Shown in pieces: positions 1-6,072 of a DNA stretch of 9,729 bases. Numbering within the stretch: position 1 is the stretch's first letter; every line of letters starts with the position of its first letter. The notes under the pieces are model-generated. The model had not been told where the DNA came from. It ran no database searches and was given only the letters and a program-made list of their open reading frames with translations. A program made the position numbers and the translations under genes. The DNA lies in the NCBI GenBank assembly GCA_027026295.1, contig JALVOR010000310.1:1-9729 (forward strand). The letters are read 5' to 3'. Source of the DNA: Anaerolineales bacterium (GTDB lineage Bacteria > Chloroflexota > Anaerolineae > Anaerolineales > DRMV01).

Positions 1-2
1 TT

Positions 3-692
3 GTGACCATGCCCGGCGACACTTTCACCCTGGCATGGGGCATCAAGAACACCGGCTCCTGCCCGTGGGAAGGCGCGCTGACGTTATCCGCCGCGGCAGA
101 TTCGCCCCTGCAGGCAAACGGGCAGGTTGCTCTCACCCAGGCCGTTGCTCCCGGCAACAGCATTACGGTGGAACTCAACGCTGCGGCCCCCGCGGCGGGC
201 ACCTACGATGGCGCATGGCAGATCGCCCTTGCCTCTGGCGAAATGCTGCCCGTGACCCTGAACGCCCGTGTGCAGGTGGTCGAACCCACGGCGACCATTA
301 CGCCTACCCCCGGCGCGCCGATCTTCAAACAGGGGCACGCCGACCTTTACATTGGCGGGCCAGTGCTCAATTTCGACAACGGCCTGTATGACCTGATTTA
401 CAATGGTGACATCAAAAACCCCCGCACCTACACGCTACTCCATGTCCACAACGGCGTATATTTCTATCAGCGGCAGGTCTGGCCGCTCGACATGGCAGAT
501 TGTTACAACGCCCCCTACACCCTCTACAACGGCATTTCCAACGTGCCCATGCGGGTCGGCGAAATTTACTGCTACACCACCAACGAAAACCGCGTCGGCG
601 CCATGCGCATCGATGGCGTGTATACCGACAACGAAGGACGCCCCCACGTGCTTTTGACCTACATCACCTGGGCTGTCTTCCTTCACCGCTAA
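3..692 (+). CDS. NBR1-like Ig-domain protein with unknown C-terminal domain (5' partial)
   Basis: The frame is open to the left edge, so the N-terminus is outside the window; the GTG at position 3 is the first full codon, not a credible start. Visible residues 1-92 resemble the Ig-like domain first described in NBR1 (next to BRCA1): a PGDTFTLAWGIKNTGSCPWEG stretch in which W12, N17-T18-G19, C20 and W22 match the family pattern, followed by a GTYDGAWQI strand near residues 66-74. In bacteria, especially Chloroflexota, such domains are usually found in exported proteins. A short Thr/Pro linker (about 95-103) leads to a C-terminal region (about 107-229) rich in Tyr, Asn and Gly that I do not recognise; its two cysteines (C167, C190) could form a disulphide in an extracytoplasmic protein. 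Export is inferred, since no signal peptide is in view. The TAA at 690-692 is followed by a repeat region, not by an obvious terminator. Confidence 0.75.
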   Translation: MTMPGDTFTLAWGIKNTGSCPWEGALTLSAAADSPLQANGQVALTQAVAPGNSITVELNAAAPAAGTYDGAWQIALASGEMLPVTLNARVQVVEPTATITPTPGAPIFKQGHADLYIGGPVLNFDNGLYDLIYNGDIKNPRTYTLLHVHNGVYFYQRQVWPLDMADCYNAPYTLYNGISNVPMRVGEIYCYTTNENRVGAMRIDGVYTDNEGRPHVLLTYITWAVFLHR

Positions 693-721
693 ATGCTTCT
701 CATTGTTCGCCGTAAGGCAAC

Positions 722-1043
722 AGGCCACGGATGACAACGGATGCTCGCGAAGTTTTTTAACGCCAAGGCGCCAAGAAAGCAAAGAGCGTAAAGAAGGCAA
801 AAAACGCACAGGGCGTTGTCAATTTGGCACTATTTCGGACGCTACGAACTGTGACGAAGTAATGCTTCACGAATGGCCTTATTTCTGTGTTTTCTGTTTT
901 GCCCAAAAACGCATCTATTCAGCCTCAGCCAAGAAAAACCGCAGATTCCGCTCCGTTTCTTGGCGCCCTTGGCGTCCTAAAAATCCGCGGCCATCCGTTT
1001 TATCCGCGTTATCCGCGGCCTATTTTTCCAAGGCTGAACAGTT
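722..1043. repeat. Composite dispersed repeat with inverted arms (copy A)
   Basis: This stretch fills most of the 380-base gap between 692 and 1073 and holds no credible gene. The left arm (about 722-800) and right arm (about 951-1021) are imperfect reverse complements: cgccaaggcgccaagaaa at 761-778 pairs with tttcttggcgcccttggcg at 956-974 with one indel, and the acggat-type units at 725-745 oppose the atccg units at 993-1019. The latter are three 9-base tandem units (993-1001, 1002-1010, 1011-1019). The right part, 968-1043, matches 8171-8247 in the same orientation, with 68 of 77 columns identical by hand alignment. The inner part (about 810-950) includes atttctgtgttttctg near 881-897, the reverse complement of the acacagaaa units in the other copy. 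Modules of this wording recur between genes in many environmental bacterial genomes, to my recollection. The function is unknown. Confidence 0.8.
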
Positions 1044-1072
1044 ACCCAAAAACAAGTAGATTCCCCTGACCT

Positions 1073-2065
1073 ATGGCACGCATTGGCATCAGCCCCACCC
1101 GCAAGCAGACCAGTTCCTACCGTCCCGCACCGGTGACGGTGGTGGTGCTGGTGCACATCCCCTACCTGGAAGGCTATTTCACCCAGCGGCTGGACATTCT
1201 GAAAGCCGTGCTGCAGGCTATCGTCCAGCACACCACCTACCCCCACGACCTGCTGGTTTTCAACAACGGCAGTTACCCGGAAGTCGGCAACCACCTCGAA
1301 GCACTCCGCCACAACGGAACGGTGGACTACCTGCTGGGTTCCCACCGCAACATCGGGCAATTCAACGCCATCCGCATGGCCTTCGAAGCCGCCCCGGGGG
1401 ACTACGTGGCTTATGTGGAAGACGATGTGCTGCTTTACCCCGGCTGGCTGCAAGCCGAAATGGCCGTGCTGGAAGCCTTCCCCGAGGCGGGCATGGTGAG
1501 CGGCGCACCGGTGCGCATGGCAACCCGATTGCCGCATCGCGCGCTGGAAGCCTGGCTGCAAAACCCGCCGCCCGATGCCGAAGTGCGCCGCGGGCGTTTC
1601 GTGCCCGATGCGTGGGAAGCCGACTGGGCCGAGAGCACAGGCAGGGACCCTGCCGAGCACCTCGCCGCCACGCAGGATTGGGAGGACCTCGTGCTGGTGC
1701 GCAACGGCGTGGAAGCCTTCGCTGCCGCATCGCATTTTCAATTTCTCTCGCCCAAGGAAGTGGCGCTGCAAGCCCTGCCCGAAGGATGGTTTCCCAAACT
1801 CATGGGGCCGCTGGAGCGCTACGACGAAGCCATCGACCGCATGGGGCGCCTGCGGCTGGCAACCATGCAACGCTACGCCCGCCACCTCGGTAACGCCCTG
1901 ACCCCCGCCCTGCGCGCCGATCTCGAAGATTTAGGCATTGACCCGGAAGCGCCCGCCTTCCGCCAGCGGGAACGCCCCCACTGGCTGCTGCGCATCCCCG
2001 GCAGCGGGCGGCTGCTGTGGCCGCTCTATCGTTACCTGTTTCGCGTGCTGCACCACGTGGAGTAA
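1073..2065 (+). CDS. GT2-like glycosyltransferase
   Basis: A 330-residue protein that looks like a GT-A fold, family 2-like glycosyltransferase, which would transfer a sugar from a nucleotide-sugar donor. Residues 21-30 (VTVVVLVHIP) form the expected first beta strand; 60-67 (LLVFNNGS) match the second strand and its Asn-Asn-Gly turn; 115-125 (VEDDVLLYPGW) hold the acidic motif E116-D117-D118 that would bind the metal and nucleotide diphosphate. After residue 170 the sequence is Trp/Arg-rich and not recognisable, and the last 20 residues (LLWPLYRYLF region) could be an amphipathic membrane-contact helix, which is inference. The ATG at 1073 has no evident Shine-Dalgarno sequence; GTG codons near residue 21 have none either, so I keep the longest ATG. 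The stop lies 4 bases before the next gene, so the two are almost certainly co-transcribed. The repeat ends about 30 bases upstream, so the promoter must lie inside or before it. The acceptor is unknown. Confidence 0.8.
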   Translation: MARIGISPTRKQTSSYRPAPVTVVVLVHIPYLEGYFTQRLDILKAVLQAIVQHTTYPHDLLVFNNGSYPEVGNHLEALRHNGTVDYLLGSHRNIGQFNAIRMAFEAAPGDYVAYVEDDVLLYPGWLQAEMAVLEAFPEAGMVSGAPVRMATRLPHRALEAWLQNPPPDAEVRRGRFVPDAWEADWAESTGRDPAEHLAATQDWEDLVLVRNGVEAFAAASHFQFLSPKEVALQALPEGWFPKLMGPLERYDEAIDRMGRLRLATMQRYARHLGNALTPALRADLEDLGIDPEAPAFRQRERPHWLLRIPGSGRLLWPLYRYLFRVLHHVE

Positions 2066-2069
2066 CCCC

Positions 2070-3041
2070 ATGCGCTTTCTGATTGCCGGCCTGGGTTCCA
2101 TCGGGCGGCGGCACCTGCGCAACCTGCTCGCCCTCGGCGAGCGCGACATCGTGCTCTATCGCACCCATCGCGCCACCCTGCCCGACGACGAACTGGCCGA
2201 CTTCCCCGCCGAAACCGACCTGGGGCGCGCCCTGGAACGCTTCCAGCCCGACGCGGTCATCGTCGCCAACCCCACCGCCTACCACCTTGACGTTGCCATC
2301 CCCGCTGCCGAGGCGGGCTGCCACCTGCTGCTGGAGAAGCCCATTGCCCACGACATGGAAGGCGTTGCCGACCTGCAACGGGCTGTAAAAGCCAGCGGCG
2401 TGCGGGTGCTGGTGGGCTTCCAGTTTCGCTTTCACCCCACCTTGCGGCAGGCGAAAGCGTGGCTGAGCGAAGGGGCGATTGGCCGCCCGCTGTTCGTGCG
2501 CGCCCACTGGGGCGAATACCTGCCCGACTGGCACCCCTGGGAGGACTACCGCCAGAGTTACGCCGCCCGCGCCGACTTGGGCGGCGGCGTGGTACGCACC
2601 CTCAGCCACCCCATTGACTATCTGCGCTATCTCTTGGGCGATGCAGAAGTTATGTGGGCATACACCGGCCACATCAGCCCCCTGGAACTTCAGGGCGTGG
2701 AAGATTTCGCCGAGATTGGCTTCCGCTTTGGCAATGGCAGCCTTGCCAGTCTGCACCTCGACTACTTCCAGCGCCCCCCTGCCCACTGGCTGGAAATCAG
2801 CGGCACCGAGGGCACCATCCGCTGGAATTACGCCACGGGCGAAGCCAAACTGTGGGCAACAGGGGCGAATACGTGGAAAACCGCCCACCTGCCAGCAGGC
2901 TGGGAGCGCAACACCATGTTTTTGAACGAAATGGCGCATTTTCTTGCCGTGGCGCGCGACGAAGCCAGGCCGCTTTGCACCCTCGATGACGGCATTCGCG
3001 CGCTGGAACTTACTATTAGTGCATTACAACACACTCACTGA
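2070..3041 (+). CDS. Gfo/Idh/MocA family NAD(P)-dependent oxidoreductase
   Basis: A 323-residue oxidoreductase of the Gfo/Idh/MocA family, which oxidises or reduces hydroxyl/keto groups on sugars, nucleotide sugars or cyclitols. The N-terminal Rossmann motif is GLGSIGRRHLRNL (7-19), the cofactor-binding LEKP is at 88-91 (K90 is the usual active-site lysine), and the C-terminal substrate domain shows LGGGVVRTLSHPIDYL (170-185) with H180 and D183 in the usual place of the catalytic pair. Length is typical for the family. I chose the ATG at 2070 over the longer in-frame start at 1938, because the upstream extension is a shadow of the preceding gene, the Rossmann fold starts right at this Met, and ggag at 2059-2062 gives a 7-base spacing. 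It sits 4 bases after the glycosyltransferase stop, so a sugar-modifying step in glycan synthesis is a reasonable guess. The GSIGRRHLRNL wording is common in enzymes of surface-sugar clusters, but the substrate cannot be read from sequence. Confidence 0.9.
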   Translation: MRFLIAGLGSIGRRHLRNLLALGERDIVLYRTHRATLPDDELADFPAETDLGRALERFQPDAVIVANPTAYHLDVAIPAAEAGCHLLLEKPIAHDMEGVADLQRAVKASGVRVLVGFQFRFHPTLRQAKAWLSEGAIGRPLFVRAHWGEYLPDWHPWEDYRQSYAARADLGGGVVRTLSHPIDYLRYLLGDAEVMWAYTGHISPLELQGVEDFAEIGFRFGNGSLASLHLDYFQRPPAHWLEISGTEGTIRWNYATGEAKLWATGANTWKTAHLPAGWERNTMFLNEMAHFLAVARDEARPLCTLDDGIRALELTISALQHTH

Positions 3042-3061
3042 CGCACAACAGAACCCTTGTC

Positions 3062-3066
3062 AGGAG
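3062..3066 (+). promoter_or_regulatory. Ribosome binding site fixing the GT4 start
   Basis: The aggag at 3062-3066 lies 8 bases before the ATG at 3075, in frame with the glycosyltransferase. An ATG at 3070 is out of frame and only 3 bases from the site, and the in-frame TTG at 3057 lies upstream of it, so 3075 is the likely start. Confidence 0.75.
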
Positions 3067-3074
3067 TATATGCC

Positions 3075-4289
3075 ATGACTCATGTGGGGATACCTTATCA
3101 TCGTTGGGATTACTATTCCTATCAATATAACGTGGTGAATGCAGTGCCAGAAGCCACTTACGTCCCCGTCAAAGATGCTTTCGGAATAATCGTCCGTATG
3201 CTCCGAAGAGTCAACTCTAAATTACAACGCCTGACAAACAAGCAATGGCTTCTGCACTTCAACCTGAACAACCAGTTCTTCGATGCCGACCTAAACCAAG
3301 TAGACATCATCCACCTGTTCAACGGCGTCAGTTACGGACGTACACCGTGGGTCACCACTTTTGAAACCTTGGTGCCGCGCTTTCGAGAAGTGCTGGCTTC
3401 TTTGCCTGCCCAAGAACCGAACTTCACCCCTTTCCAACGCTGGCGCTTTGTACGGGCACTGGAAGCACTGGCCGCTCCGAACTGCCGCACTGTGCTGGCG
3501 TTATCAGAATGCGCCGTGAAGGTGGAACAACACATCCTCACATGGGGGCCCAGCCGCCTGGCAACAGCAATCAAGGCCAAACTGTCTGTCTTGCCGCCCC
3601 CCCAGCCATTGCACGTGGCCTCTTACGAGGAGAAACCCGTTTCGCTCGCCCCCCCATGGCGTTTCATGTTCGTGGGGCACGACTTTTTCCGCAAGGGCGG
3701 ATTGGAAATGCTGGAAGCGTTCATCGCCGTAAAGCAACGCACCCACGCCCCCATCCGGCTGCTCATTGTAAGCCGCCTGCAAATTGACGATTATGCTACC
3801 AAATCCACTTTCGAAGACCTCCGAAAAGCCCAATCCCTTTTGGAAGCCCACAAGGATTGGATTGAATACACCCCACACCTGCCCCACAAAGAAACCCTGG
3901 AACGCATGAAGCAAGCCCACATTGGTCTCTTACCCACCTACGCCGACTCTTACGGCTATGCCGTGCTTGAATTCATGGCCTCAGGATGCCCCGTCGTGAC
4001 CACAAACGTGGAAGCCCTGGCGGACGTCAACACCCCTCAGCGAGGGTGGATCGTTCCCGTTCCCCGCGACCCGCTTGGCAGCGCTTTATATCAAAGCCGG
4101 GAAGGCCGCGAGCAGGTAAGCAAAGCCATTCGAGCAGGATTGGAGCACACTTTGGAGGAAATCCTCGCCAACCCCGACCAAATTGCAACCAAAGGGGCGA
4201 ACGCCATTCGCTACATTCGCGACGTTCACGACCCCCGCCAACACGCAGCAACCCTGAGGCGCATTTACACGGGAGAGGCCACCGATTGA
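3075..4289 (+). CDS. GT4-like (GT-B fold) glycosyltransferase
   Basis: A 404-residue retaining-type glycosyltransferase of the GT4 group. The C-terminal donor-binding domain is clear: strand and phosphate loop at 198-210 (MFVGHDFFRKGGL, with R206 and K207 in the usual donor-phosphate positions) and the E-x7-E-type motif at 291-308 (ADSYGYAVLEFMASGCPVV region), in which the first acidic residue is Asp (D291) instead of the usual Glu, with E299 as the second. The N-terminal half is divergent and fits an acceptor domain (LFNG at 81-84 and a TFETLVPRF segment at 95-103). The start at 3075 is set by its ribosome binding site. It lies 33 bases after the oxidoreductase and is the last gene of the cassette, followed by a terminator. 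The first 200 bases look more AT-rich and use more T-ending codons than the two genes upstream, which may reflect separate acquisition. The donor and acceptor are unknown. Confidence 0.88.
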   Translation: MTHVGIPYHRWDYYSYQYNVVNAVPEATYVPVKDAFGIIVRMLRRVNSKLQRLTNKQWLLHFNLNNQFFDADLNQVDIIHLFNGVSYGRTPWVTTFETLVPRFREVLASLPAQEPNFTPFQRWRFVRALEALAAPNCRTVLALSECAVKVEQHILTWGPSRLATAIKAKLSVLPPPQPLHVASYEEKPVSLAPPWRFMFVGHDFFRKGGLEMLEAFIAVKQRTHAPIRLLIVSRLQIDDYATKSTFEDLRKAQSLLEAHKDWIEYTPHLPHKETLERMKQAHIGLLPTYADSYGYAVLEFMASGCPVVTTNVEALADVNTPQRGWIVPVPRDPLGSALYQSREGREQVSKAIRAGLEHTLEEILANPDQIATKGANAIRYIRDVHDPRQHAATLRRIYTGEATD

Positions 4290-4320
4290 GAATTTCAAAA
4301 CATCCTGTTCACAAAAAACG

Positions 4321-4354
4321 AAAAAGCGGACTGCAAAAGCAGCCCGCTTTTTTT
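4321..4354. terminator. Bidirectional intrinsic terminator between convergent genes
   Basis: Left arm 4321-4334 and right arm 4339-4352 form a 14-position stem with one A-C mismatch and an AAAA loop; the right side runs into seven T and the left side begins with A residues. It can therefore stop the + strand glycosyltransferase cassette (stop at 4289) and the - strand binding-protein gene (stop at 4381). Confidence 0.88.
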
Positions 4355-4380
4355 GTTATAGACACGGTTTGCCCAAAGGC

Positions 4381-5844
4381 TTACTCGTGATATTCCGCGT
4401 AGGCTTCCTCGGCCTGGTCTTGCAGGTCTTTCAGTACCTGCGGAATCTGGTCTTTGCTGAAGCCTTCCTGGAAGATCTGGGCCAGGGTGTCGCCCATGGC
4501 TTTGCGCACCGAACTCCAGGAAGCATCCCGCGGCTCGAACTTGCCGTAACCGTTCAGCACGGCCTCGCGGACAGCAGCCCAGCGCGGATGGCTCTTGACG
4601 TAGTCTTCGAGGTAGTTGAAGGTGGTGTCGCGGGTCGGGAAGTAGCCGCTGGCTTCCACCCACTTGGCCTGATTTTCGGGCGTAGTGAACCACTTGATGA
4701 ACAGCCACGAGGCCAGTTCCTGTTCGGGGGTGGATTTCACGATAGCAAAGGAAGGCCCGTACACATCCATCACGGGCGTGCCAGAGATCGACGGGAAGGG
4801 AATCAGCGTCCATTCGTCGGTGCTGTTGTTTTCCTTCATTGCCTTTTCCTGGTAAGGAATACCGGCAATGCTGCTGGTGGTGAACAGCGCCTGGCGGGTG
4901 GCGAATTCGGGGTTCGGGTACTTGTTCACGCCGCTCCAGGCGCAGCCTTCGTCATACATGTCCTTCAGGTATTCCAGAGCAGTCTGCGCCGCCGGGGTGG
5001 TGAAGGTGTACTTGCCGCTATTGTCGGTGATTTCACCGCCGAAAGCCCAAATCCAGTTGGTGATGACCGAAGCGCCGGGGTAAAGGATGTAGCCGCCGGT
5101 GCCGTCGTTGTCGGGGTTGTCGTCTTCGTTGTTGGCTTTCGCGGCAGCGCAGGATTGCGCCTTGAATTCGTCCACTGTCTTCGGCGGGCTGTCGAAGCCG
5201 AGTTCCTTTGCCCAGGTTTCGTTGTAGAACATCACCTGAGCAGAACGCATGACCGGGAAGCCCAGCCGCTTGCCATTGACCACGTCCTGGCTCCAGAACG
5301 CGGGGTAGAAGTCAGCCTGGTCTTCCTTGGAAAGCCCATACACGGGGTCATCGACATAGGGTGCCATGTCGGCAATCACGCCGCCAGCATCGTCCCACGC
5401 CAGCATCTGGTTGTTGTAACCCACCACCAGGTTGGGCAGGTCACCGGAGTTGATGGCCGCGTTCATCTTGTCGAACATCTGGCCATAACCCTGCTGGTTT
5501 TCAGCCTGCACCGTGATGCCCCATTCGTTGGTGGCGTTGAATTCGTCCACCATCTTCTGGAGTTCTTCACCGGTGCCGCGGCTCCAGACATGCCAGAACG
5601 TGATGGTCACGCCCTGCAGGTCCTCCGGCTTGATGCCCAGGGGGCTTTCCGGCTGGGCAGGAGCCTCGGTCGGGGCTTCCGTCGCTGCGGGCGCTTCGGT
5701 TGCCGCGGGCGCTTCTGTCGCCGCAGGCGCCTCAGTAGGCTGAGGTGCAGCGGTGGGCGTGGCCTGCGAACCGCAAGCGCTCAGCACCACCGGCAACACG
5801 AAGGCAGCCAAAACAAGAATAGCGAGCAGTTTTTTGGCTTTCAT
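4381..5844 (-). CDS. Extracellular solute-binding lipoprotein, family 1 (sugar-type ABC importer)
   Basis: A 487-residue substrate-binding lipoprotein of the maltose/glycerol-3-phosphate type (SBP family 1), which would capture a sugar or related solute outside the membrane and deliver it to an ABC permease. Residues 1-24 are a lipoprotein signal peptide (KAKK, hydrophobic core, lipobox LSAC with C24 as the lipidated residue). Residues 28-68 are a low-complexity Ala/Thr/Glu/Pro linker. The mature domain starts with VTITFWHVWS (79-88); MFYNETWAKELGF (205-217) and the closing Trp-rich SWLFIKWFTTPENQAKW segment (379-395) are typical. NEDDNPDNDGTGG at 239-251 looks like a calcium-type acidic loop; C232 and C301 could pair. 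The ATG at 5844 is chosen over longer starts because it begins the signal peptide and has aaggagg at 5854-5860, 9 bases away. No permease or ATPase gene is adjacent: the neighbours are a convergent glycosyltransferase and divergent dnaK. The ligand is unknown. Confidence 0.93.
   Translation of the reverse strand: MKAKKLLAILVLAAFVLPVVLSACGSQATPTAAPQPTEAPAATEAPAATEAPAATEAPTEAPAQPESPLGIKPEDLQGVTITFWHVWSRGTGEELQKMVDEFNATNEWGITVQAENQQGYGQMFDKMNAAINSGDLPNLVVGYNNQMLAWDDAGGVIADMAPYVDDPVYGLSKEDQADFYPAFWSQDVVNGKRLGFPVMRSAQVMFYNETWAKELGFDSPPKTVDEFKAQSCAAAKANNEDDNPDNDGTGGYILYPGASVITNWIWAFGGEITDNSGKYTFTTPAAQTALEYLKDMYDEGCAWSGVNKYPNPEFATRQALFTTSSIAGIPYQEKAMKENNSTDEWTLIPFPSISGTPVMDVYGPSFAIVKSTPEQELASWLFIKWFTTPENQAKWVEASGYFPTRDTTFNYLEDYVKSHPRWAAVREAVLNGYGKFEPRDASWSSVRKAMGDTLAQIFQEGFSKDQIPQVLKDLQDQAEEAYAEYHE
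5671..5724 (-). repeat. Three 18-base tandem units coding for AATEAP in the lipoprotein linker
   Basis: Residues 41-58 of the binding protein are three copies of Ala-Ala-Thr-Glu-Ala-Pro, encoded by imperfect 18-base units at 5671-5688, 5689-5706 and 5707-5724; half-units continue on both sides (5641-5763 overall). It probably forms a flexible tether between the lipid anchor and the binding domain, and is a likely site for copy-number change. Confidence 0.85.
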
Positions 5845-5909
5845 CTTGCACTTCCTCCTTGAAGGGTTGTGGAGAAATGTGGAAAAAGCGGGCACGGTCA
5901 CCCGTTTAA

Positions 5910-5918
5910 AGTCTACCA
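5910..5918 (-). promoter_or_regulatory. Candidate extended -10 promoter for the binding protein
   Basis: Read on the - strand, TGG-TAGACT occupies 5918-5910, an extended -10-like element about 65 bases upstream of the start codon. No good -35 hexamer is seen 16-18 bases further upstream, so this is only a candidate. Confidence 0.25.
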
Positions 5919-6006
5919 TGCTTTCGCCGCCCTGCATGTGAGAATCATCACGAAAAGGGCTTTAACCTTTCTATTACATCCCGTTAATAAAGTTCTTGTA
6001 AAAGGT

Positions 6007-6015
6007 TGGTATGCT
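6007..6015 (+). promoter_or_regulatory. Candidate extended -10 promoter for dnaK
   Basis: TGG-TATGCT at 6007-6015 fits an extended -10 element and would give a leader of about 50 bases before dnaK. No convincing -35 is visible at the usual distance. A 7-base inverted repeat (aaccttt at 5964-5970, aaaggtt at 6001-6007) just upstream could be an operator, but is short enough to be chance. I see no CIRCE (TTAGCACTC-N9-GAGTGCTAA) or HAIR element. Confidence 0.3.
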
Positions 6016-6040
6016 ATGGGTGTACTTATTGCGAGCATTC

Positions 6041-6056
6041 CAGGCTTTTACGCCTG
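6041..6056 (+). promoter_or_regulatory. Small hairpin in the dnaK leader, next to the ribosome binding site
   Basis: caggc at 6041-6045 pairs with gcctg at 6052-6056 around a 6-base loop. It ends 4 bases before the Shine-Dalgarno aaggagg (6061-6067), which is itself 5 bases from the ATG. It does not mask the ribosome site, so a role in mRNA stability is as likely as one in translation control. Confidence 0.35.
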
Positions 6057-6072
6057 AAACAAGGAGGTTTCT

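Noticed and set aside
839..867. Possible hairpin or small RNA in the core of repeat copy A (gtgacgaag...cttcac)
   Set aside because: The stem is only 5-6 pairs with a bulge and lacks a T tract, so it is not distinguishable from chance.
703..1069. Two open frames of 118 and 60 residues between the NBR1-domain gene and the glycosyltransferase
   Set aside because: They lie wholly within the dispersed repeat, have no ribosome site, and their wording is what the repeat modules give in any frame.
1938..2069. Longer start for the oxidoreductase
   Set aside because: The added 44 residues are a shifted-frame reading of the upstream glycosyltransferase and precede a Rossmann fold that starts normally at the Met at 2070.
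1800..2939. 379-residue - strand open frame across the oxidoreductase
   Set aside because: Antisense shadow of the Gfo/Idh/MocA gene, with no recognisable motif or ribosome site.
4369..5862. 497-residue + strand open frame opposite the solute-binding protein
   Set aside because: It is antisense to a gene with clear lipobox, ribosome site and family motifs; its Arg/Gly/Val-rich sequence is typical of a GC-rich shadow frame.
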